From Segetibacter sp. (lineage in GTDB: Bacteria; Bacteroidota; Bacteroidia; Chitinophagales; Chitinophagaceae), in assembly GCA_028288485.1 (NCBI GenBank), contig JAQBNO010000045.1, positions 62,001 through 126,000 on the forward strand: a stretch of DNA of 64,000 nt, written 5' to 3'. A program made the translations under genes and the position numbers. Within the stretch, counting starts at the first letter, position 1; each line of letters starts with the position of its first letter. This document shows, piece after piece, positions 59,719 through 64,000 of the stretch. The notes below the pieces were generated by a model that searched no databases, was not told the origin of the DNA, and saw only the letters and a list, made by a program, of their open reading frames with translations.

Positions 59719-60548
59719 ACGATACCTTTCTATTTATAAAACAGAATTTCAAGCCGCTCGTCATCAGTTTCCTTACCATTGCCGGGGTGTTTATATTAGC
59801 CAATTCTATTTTTAACGGTATCTATCAAAGCCGGATGGAAGGATTTTTCAGGCAGATTTTTTCCGGTGGCCGAGCCTCTGCAGGTTATCCTTACCAAATG
59901 TTAGGTGGTAGTTCTATCCTGTTACCGATTCTTGGATGGTTAAGTATGACTGCCATGCAGGTAACCATTATTGCGTACATAAAGGTATACGAACTGAAAC
60001 AGCGCGAGGAGGCTACAGTTGCAGAAGTATGGGAAGAGTTTAAAGCGTATTATTTTAAGGTACTGATCTATTCAATTCCTGTTTATTTATTATCGCTTTT
60101 GGGTTATGTTTTTTGCATTGCGCCCGGCGTTTACTTTACCGTAGTATTTCTGCCTTTCCCTGTTTTGTTAATGGTAGAAAACGTGAGCTTTAACGGCGCC
60201 TATAATCGTTGCTTCGAGATCATTAAAAATAACTGGTGGCAGTCGTTTGTTATTTACCTGGTTGTATACCTTATATATGCCTTTTCAGCCGCTATTATTT
60301 CGTATACAATGGCAGGTGTAGCAGGTTTACTTTCGTATTTTACAACTAATGATTTATCTGCCACAATAGGAATTGCTACCTCGGTGCTCAGCGTATTTTC
60401 ATTTGTTTTTTACATCATCTTTTATGTATCGGTTGCTATGCATTACTTTACCCTTGCCGAAAAGCTTGACGGTACGGGAATGCTGCAGCGACTTGACAGG
60501 CTGGGTGAAAAGGGCGGTGATTTTGATAACATTAAAGAGCAGTATTAG
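59664..60548 (+). CDS. Multi-span membrane protein of the MoxR cluster
   Basis: 294 residues with a cytoplasmic N-terminus ('MAEQKIEFRKIRDFSENLND') and six or so membrane segments. A repeated 'YLLSLLGYVFCIAPGVYFTV' and 'NGAYNRCFEIIKNNWWQSFV' recall DUF975/glycerophosphodiesterase-type membrane domains. The family is not named with confidence. It overlaps the SpoIIM gene by 55 bases, unusually long, but the start is supported by the strong N-terminal sequence. Place in the cluster says it belongs to the same membrane complex. Confidence 0.82.
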   Translation: MAEQKIEFRKIRDFSENLNDTFLFIKQNFKPLVISFLTIAGVFILANSIFNGIYQSRMEGFFRQIFSGGRASAGYPYQMLGGSSILLPILGWLSMTAMQVTIIAYIKVYELKQREEATVAEVWEEFKAYYFKVLIYSIPVYLLSLLGYVFCIAPGVYFTVVFLPFPVLLMVENVSFNGAYNRCFEIIKNNWWQSFVIYLVVYLIYAFSAAIISYTMAGVAGLLSYFTTNDLSATIGIATSVLSVFSFVFYIIFYVSVAMHYFTLAEKLDGTGMLQRLDRLGEKGGDFDNIKEQY

Positions 60549-60888
60549 GTGGGGAATGGACAGTGTCTTAACTGTAAGTCAAAAGTCGCTGATCGACCGT
60601 TCAAAGTCGTCAGCCGGTAGTTAGACTATCAGTGGCCGGGGTCAGTTGTCCGTGGTCTTTTCTTGTACTTAGCTTCAGAATTACTGTTTCGCATTGTTCC
60701 CGTTAACGGGACAGGAGTGTCACTCGGTTGTACGGTGTGTAGTTATGGGGCTTTTGCCGATAGCATTTGAATGTCCAAAACGACAAACACAATCATTACA
60801 AAGCATCAAATTACAGGAAAGTATGTTGCACATGGGCATCCTTCCCTTGCAGGAGAAGGACGGAGTTTACCGCGGTAATTCGGGGAGG
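60549..60888. other. 340-bp spacer with R1 copy 13 inside the MoxR cluster
   Basis: Separates two plus-strand cluster genes. A frame from 60694 is open to the DUF4129 gene, but its first 65 residues run through R1 copy 13 and lack coding character. A short AGTC-rich tract lies at about 60578-60620. Confidence 0.55.
60657..60733 (-). repeat. R1 dispersed element, copy 13 (long subtype)
   Basis: Minus strand: GTACAACCGAGTGACACTCC, then CCCGTTAACGGG, ACAATG, a CAG/CTG centre and the tail GCTAAGTACAAGAAAA. It shares the extra palindromic segment with copy 7. Confidence 0.8.
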
Positions 60889-61587
60889 ATGAGGTCAAAA
60901 TCTTTCTTTTTTACTTTCGTATTGCTTTTCTGCTATAATACATTGTTTAGCCAACAGAGCGTTCAAATGGATTCGGGAAGGATCCACGAACGTTCGATCA
61001 GTAAACAAGCGTTGCAAAAAATACGTGGGGACCAGGATTTTCAATATGACAGGTATAGGGAACCTCCTAAAAGTATCTGGGACAAATTCTGGAGCTGGGC
61101 CTGGTATAAAATCGACCAGTTGATGAGTACAAGGCCGGGCAAAATAACGGTGTGGACTTTTATTATTCTGCTCGCTGTTTCGGCTATCGTATTTTTTATT
61201 TTGAAAGTAACGGAGATGAATAAAGTGGGACTATTTGCCAGGACAAGCGATAGCGAAATCAGGTACAATATATCATCCGACGACATTAACCAGATTTCGT
61301 TCGACGAGGCAATTGAACGTGCAATATCTGAAGGTAACTTTCGCCTTGCCCTGCGGCTTTTGTACCTGCAATCTTTGAAGAAGTTATCAGACAAAGGATA
61401 TATCGACTGGCAGATCAACAAAACAAACAGCGACTATATATTTGAAGTTTTGAACAAGCCATGGCATCCTTTATTTAAATCGCTGACCCGTAAATTTGAG
61501 TATAGCTGGTACGGTGAAATGAATATTGGTAAAGACGATTTCGAAAATTTGCAATTACAGTTTCAACAATTCAACAACCAATTGTAG
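60889..61587 (+). CDS. DUF4129-domain membrane protein
   Basis: 232 residues from the ATG at 60889, which is preceded by GGGGAGG and begins a clear signal peptide ('MRSKSFFFTFVLLFCYNTLF'). The mature N-terminus is periplasmic ('QALQKIRGDQDFQYDRY'), one membrane helix is at about 83-103, and the C-terminal cytoplasmic DUF4129 is 'FDEAIERAISEGNFRLALRL' with 'LYLQSLKKLSDKGYIDW'. The family often sits beside transglutaminase or MoxR genes. It overlaps the next gene by one base. Confidence 0.9.
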   Translation: MRSKSFFFTFVLLFCYNTLFSQQSVQMDSGRIHERSISKQALQKIRGDQDFQYDRYREPPKSIWDKFWSWAWYKIDQLMSTRPGKITVWTFIILLAVSAIVFFILKVTEMNKVGLFARTSDSEIRYNISSDDINQISFDEAIERAISEGNFRLALRLLYLQSLKKLSDKGYIDWQINKTNSDYIFEVLNKPWHPLFKSLTRKFEYSWYGEMNIGKDDFENLQLQFQQFNNQL

Positions 61588-62765
61588 TGAAGGGATACAG
61601 GAATTTTATAATTGTATTTGCTGTAGTATTGGTTTTGTACATCGTTACAGAAGTTAACAGGCCAAAGCCGGTTAACTGGACGGTGACGTTAAGTAAAAAT
61701 GATAAAATTCCGTATGGTGGTTTTATTATGTACCAGCAGCTTAAGGACCTTTTTCGTAATGCAACTGTTCAGTCTTTCCGCGAACCATTATACGAGCAGA
61801 TTAATAATTTTGATGAGAGTAATACAGCTTATATTGTTCTTACTCCAACCTTCAATCCTTCGAATGCCGATGTACTGGAAATGAAGAATTATGTAAGCAA
61901 GGGGAACTATTTTTTTGCTTCGGCCAATGCGTTTTCTAAATCGTTTTTAGACTCGTTTAATGTAGCAACCGGTACCCGTTATTCAATTAATGTAAAAGAT
62001 ACAACCAGTATAAATTTTGTAAATCCATCGGTGAGGTCAGCTACAAATTATACTTTTCAAACAGGTACTATTGACCAGTACTTTTCGAAGATCGACACTG
62101 CAAAAGTTGTTCTTTTGGGTATCAACAATCATCGTGAACCGAATTTCATAAAAATTCCTTATGGTGAGGGCGCCTTCTTTTTGCATGCCAATGCCTTGTG
62201 TTTCAGTAATTATTTTTTGCTGTTTAAAAATAACGCCTCATATACTGCGAAAGCTTTGTCTTATATTCCCGCAGAAGTTACCAGTATTTACTGGGACGAA
62301 TATTCAAAGCTGGGAAGAGCAGGTGCAGCAACTCCATTGAGGTTCTTGTTATCAAACGAATATCTCCGGTGGGCACTACGTCTTGGTATAATCGGTTTGG
62401 TCTTGTATGTTTTGTTCCAGATGAAGAGAAGGCAACGGGTTATTCCGGTAATAGAACCGTTACAAAACAGCACACTCGACTTTATCAAAACCGTTGCAGG
62501 GGTCTACTTCAATACAAAAGATAACACGGGAATAGCAGATAAAAAGGTGTCTTATTTTCTTGAATTTGTTCGCCAGCGGTTCAATCTTCCAACACAACAG
62601 CTCGACGATAACTTTATCGAGCAGTTGTCGCGGAAAAGCAGCGTCGAAAAAGAGTATGTTGCAGAATTGGTTACCATGTTGGCAGGTTTACAAGGGCAGC
62701 GGGTGAGTGACAACTTACTGGTGTTGCTAAACAATAAAATTGATCACTTTTATAAACAAGTATAA
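61587..62765 (+). CDS. DUF4350-domain membrane protein
   Basis: 392 residues from a GTG overlapping the previous stop (TAGTG). One N-terminal membrane helix ('NFIIVFAVVLVLYIVTEVN'), a periplasmic DUF4350 domain at about 30-250 ('YGGFIMYQQLKDLFRNATVQ', 'LEMKNYVSKGNYFFASANAF'), a second helix ('LRLGIIGLVLYVLFQMKR'), and a cytoplasmic helical end ('FVRQRFNLPTQQLDDNFIEQ'). It ends directly before the MoxR ATG. The periplasmic domain has a ThuA/glutamine amidotransferase-like fold by family knowledge. Confidence 0.88.
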   Translation: MKGYRNFIIVFAVVLVLYIVTEVNRPKPVNWTVTLSKNDKIPYGGFIMYQQLKDLFRNATVQSFREPLYEQINNFDESNTAYIVLTPTFNPSNADVLEMKNYVSKGNYFFASANAFSKSFLDSFNVATGTRYSINVKDTTSINFVNPSVRSATNYTFQTGTIDQYFSKIDTAKVVLLGINNHREPNFIKIPYGEGAFFLHANALCFSNYFLLFKNNASYTAKALSYIPAEVTSIYWDEYSKLGRAGAATPLRFLLSNEYLRWALRLGIIGLVLYVLFQMKRRQRVIPVIEPLQNSTLDFIKTVAGVYFNTKDNTGIADKKVSYFLEFVRQRFNLPTQQLDDNFIEQLSRKSSVEKEYVAELVTMLAGLQGQRVSDNLLVLLNNKIDHFYKQV

Positions 62766-63740
62766 ATGGAGTTAGAAGAGTCAGAACGGCAAACCGGTGT
62801 GGAAGCGCTAAGTGCAGCCGTTGCCAGGGTAAAAGAAGAAATAGGCAAGGTAATCGTAGGGCAGGATGCCATGATAGAATTACTCCTTGCCGCGATTATT
62901 GCTGACGGGCATGTATTAATTGAAGGTGTACCTGGAGTGGCTAAAACTTTGACAGCAAAATTATTAGCGCGTTGTATTGACGTTCCTTTTAGCCGTATCC
63001 AGTTTACGCCCGATCTAATGCCAAGCGATGTTATCGGTACTTCTGTTTTCAATCCGCAGGCAGGAAGTTTTTCTTTTAAACGTGGCCCCATTTTCAGCAA
63101 CGTTGTTTTGATTGATGAAATTAACCGCTCACCCGCAAAGACCCAGGCCGCGTTGTTCGAAGTGATGGAAGAGAAGCAGATAACGTACGATGGTATTACT
63201 TATACTATGGAAGCACCTTTCCTCGTGCTTGCAACGCAAAATCCAATTGAGCAGGAGGGAACCTACCGGTTGCCGGAAGCGCAACTCGACAGGTTTATGT
63301 TTAAGATAGAGGTAAAATACCCTTCGCTCGAAGAGGAAGTGCTGATATTACAGCACACCAATGAAGGTAAAACAACTGATTTATCGAATGTGCAGGTAGT
63401 TTTAACTGCCGGGCAAATAAAGGATCTGCGGAATATCGCGTCTCATCTTCATATTGAAGAAAAGGTTTTGCGATACATAGCGGAACTGATCTTCGAAACA
63501 CGAAATAATAAATCATTGTTTTTAGGCGGGTCACCGAGAGCTTCTGTAGCAGTGCTAAAGGCATCGAAAGCAGTAGCGGCCATGAATGGAAGAGAGTTTG
63601 TTACGCCGGATGATGTGAAAAGAGTTTTGTCGCCTGTACTGCGCCACCGTATCATACTAACTCCAGAAAAAGAAATGGAAGGAAGTACAGCAGATGATAT
63701 TATCGACAGCATTGTTAAGAAGATTGAAGTGCCGAGATAA
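62766..63740 (+). CDS. MoxR-family AAA+ ATPase
   Basis: 324 residues, complete. 'GKVIVGQDAMIELLLAAIIA' precedes the Walker A 'LIEGVPGVAKTLTAKLL' near 60; Walker B is 'VVLIDEINRSPAKTQAALFE' near 118; 'MVFATQNP'-type sensor 1 is 'LVLATQNPIEQEGTYRLPEA'; the Arg finger region is 'EAQLDRFMFK'. The lid domain ends 'DIIDSIVKKIEVP'. MoxR ATPases act as chaperones or activators for VWA/DUF58 complexes. DUF58 begins right after it, as usual. This is the core of the cluster. Confidence 0.95.
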   Translation: MELEESERQTGVEALSAAVARVKEEIGKVIVGQDAMIELLLAAIIADGHVLIEGVPGVAKTLTAKLLARCIDVPFSRIQFTPDLMPSDVIGTSVFNPQAGSFSFKRGPIFSNVVLIDEINRSPAKTQAALFEVMEEKQITYDGITYTMEAPFLVLATQNPIEQEGTYRLPEAQLDRFMFKIEVKYPSLEEEVLILQHTNEGKTTDLSNVQVVLTAGQIKDLRNIASHLHIEEKVLRYIAELIFETRNNKSLFLGGSPRASVAVLKASKAVAAMNGREFVTPDDVKRVLSPVLRHRIILTPEKEMEGSTADDIIDSIVKKIEVPR

Positions 63741-63785
63741 TGCCCGCCTTGCCTGCCGACATTGAAGTAATAAATTAATAGATAC

Positions 63786-64000
63786 TTGAAAAAAATCTGG
63801 TCAACATACATTACACCACTTTTTCTAACTACCCGCTGGAATGCCGCCATCTCGGCTTGTATTGTATTATTCGTGTGCCGGTTTTTTTTATCATGGCTGG
63901 GTATCATACCCTATCTCGCATTGTTGGTTTTCATAGTGCTTTTTTGCTTTGATTATTTCCTGCTATTCGCAAAGGAAAAAGGAGTTTTTGCAGCCAGGTC
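63786..64000 (+). CDS. DUF58-family protein, N-terminal part (runs off window)
   Basis: Reading starts at a TTG at 63786 and stays open to the window end. The visible 71 residues begin 'LKKIWSTYITPLFLTTRWNA', with two membrane helices ('AISACIVLFVCRFFLSWL', 'ALLVFIVLFCFDYFLLF') and then 'KEKGVFAAR'. This is the usual N-terminus of Bacteroidota DUF58 proteins before their VWA-like domain. It follows the MoxR gene by 45 bases. DUF58 proteins are the typical partners of MoxR ATPases. Confidence 0.8.
   Translation, partial: MKKIWSTYITPLFLTTRWNAAISACIVLFVCRFFLSWLGIIPYLALLVFIVLFCFDYFLLFAKEKGVFAAR

Noticed and set aside
60694-60888. N-terminal extension of the DUF4129 protein
   Set aside because: The extension passes through R1 copy 13; the ATG at 60889 has a ribosome site and a signal peptide.

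Overview
The window reads as chromosomal DNA of a Bacteroidota bacterium, most likely of the Chitinophagaceae type. The evidence is a CarboxypepD_reg/plug/OMP_b-brl_3 TonB-dependent receptor, a FadL/TodX-type porin, multi-PAS histidine kinases with the Bacteroidota 'ASHDL(K/Q)EPLRKI' H-box, DUF1080, DUF3494 and OmpA secreted proteins, an archaeal-type ProRS, occasional TAnnTTTG -7 boxes, and a moderately AT-rich sequence with many lineage-type intergenic repeats. No phage, integrase, transposase or CRISPR array was seen.

Layout. 1-11.1 kb: a purine (urate to glyoxylate) catabolic island: the 3' end of an XdhC-family gene, uricase (minus), allantoinase, allantoate amidohydrolase, ureidoglycine aminohydrolase, OHCU decarboxylase, 5-hydroxyisourate hydrolase and a CitE/malate-synthase-like TIM-barrel protein (probably DUF6986). 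recQ and a decayed YefM-YoeB-like toxin-antitoxin remnant sit inside it. 11-16.4 kb: MFS transporter, a methyltransferase overlapping a CrtO-like membrane protein, and small secreted proteins. 17-23.6 kb: a PAS-PAS-AraC regulator, then a lipoprotein with five Ig-like Big_5 repeats and a DUF3494 (ice-binding-like) domain, then an OmpA protein with two OmpA-like domains. 24-39 kb: MscS channel, two large PAS histidine kinases, an orphan receiver, intradiol dioxygenase, TonB receptor, a two-esterase fusion and tRNA-Leu(CAG). 40-51 kb: DMT transporter, dapD, a thioredoxin-like protein, then an RNA-centred run (glycosyltransferase, TsaC/Sua5, CCA-adding enzyme, pRiA4b-ORF3-like acidic protein, miaA, THUMP RNA methyltransferase). 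51-57.4 kb: zinc protease, FadL-type porin, Tyr/Asn-rich lipoprotein, proS, and a CD225 / DUF2752 / 58-aa small membrane protein set. 57.7-64 kb: the MoxR-associated cluster (RDD, SpoIIM, membrane protein, DUF4129, DUF4350, MoxR ATPase, start of DUF58).

The most unusual signal is not in the genes. The intergenic spaces carry at least five families of dispersed, often structured repeats, called R1-R5 here. R1 is a roughly 60-80 bp element with a conserved head (GTACAAGTGWGYGACRCAAC) and tail (GCTAAGTACAAAAAA) around a variable centre; 13 copies are seen, all outside genes. R2 is a roughly 120-150 bp element in three copies, whose central hairpin keeps a 9-nt loop while all three stems differ in sequence and nearly preserve pairing. 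R3 is a 20-22 bp motif, single or in a five-unit tandem array, joined to a roughly 120 bp element. R4 and R5 are short palindromic elements. No RAYT or other obvious mobiliser is encoded here. All family and function statements come from reading the sequence and from knowledge of the families; no database search was run.
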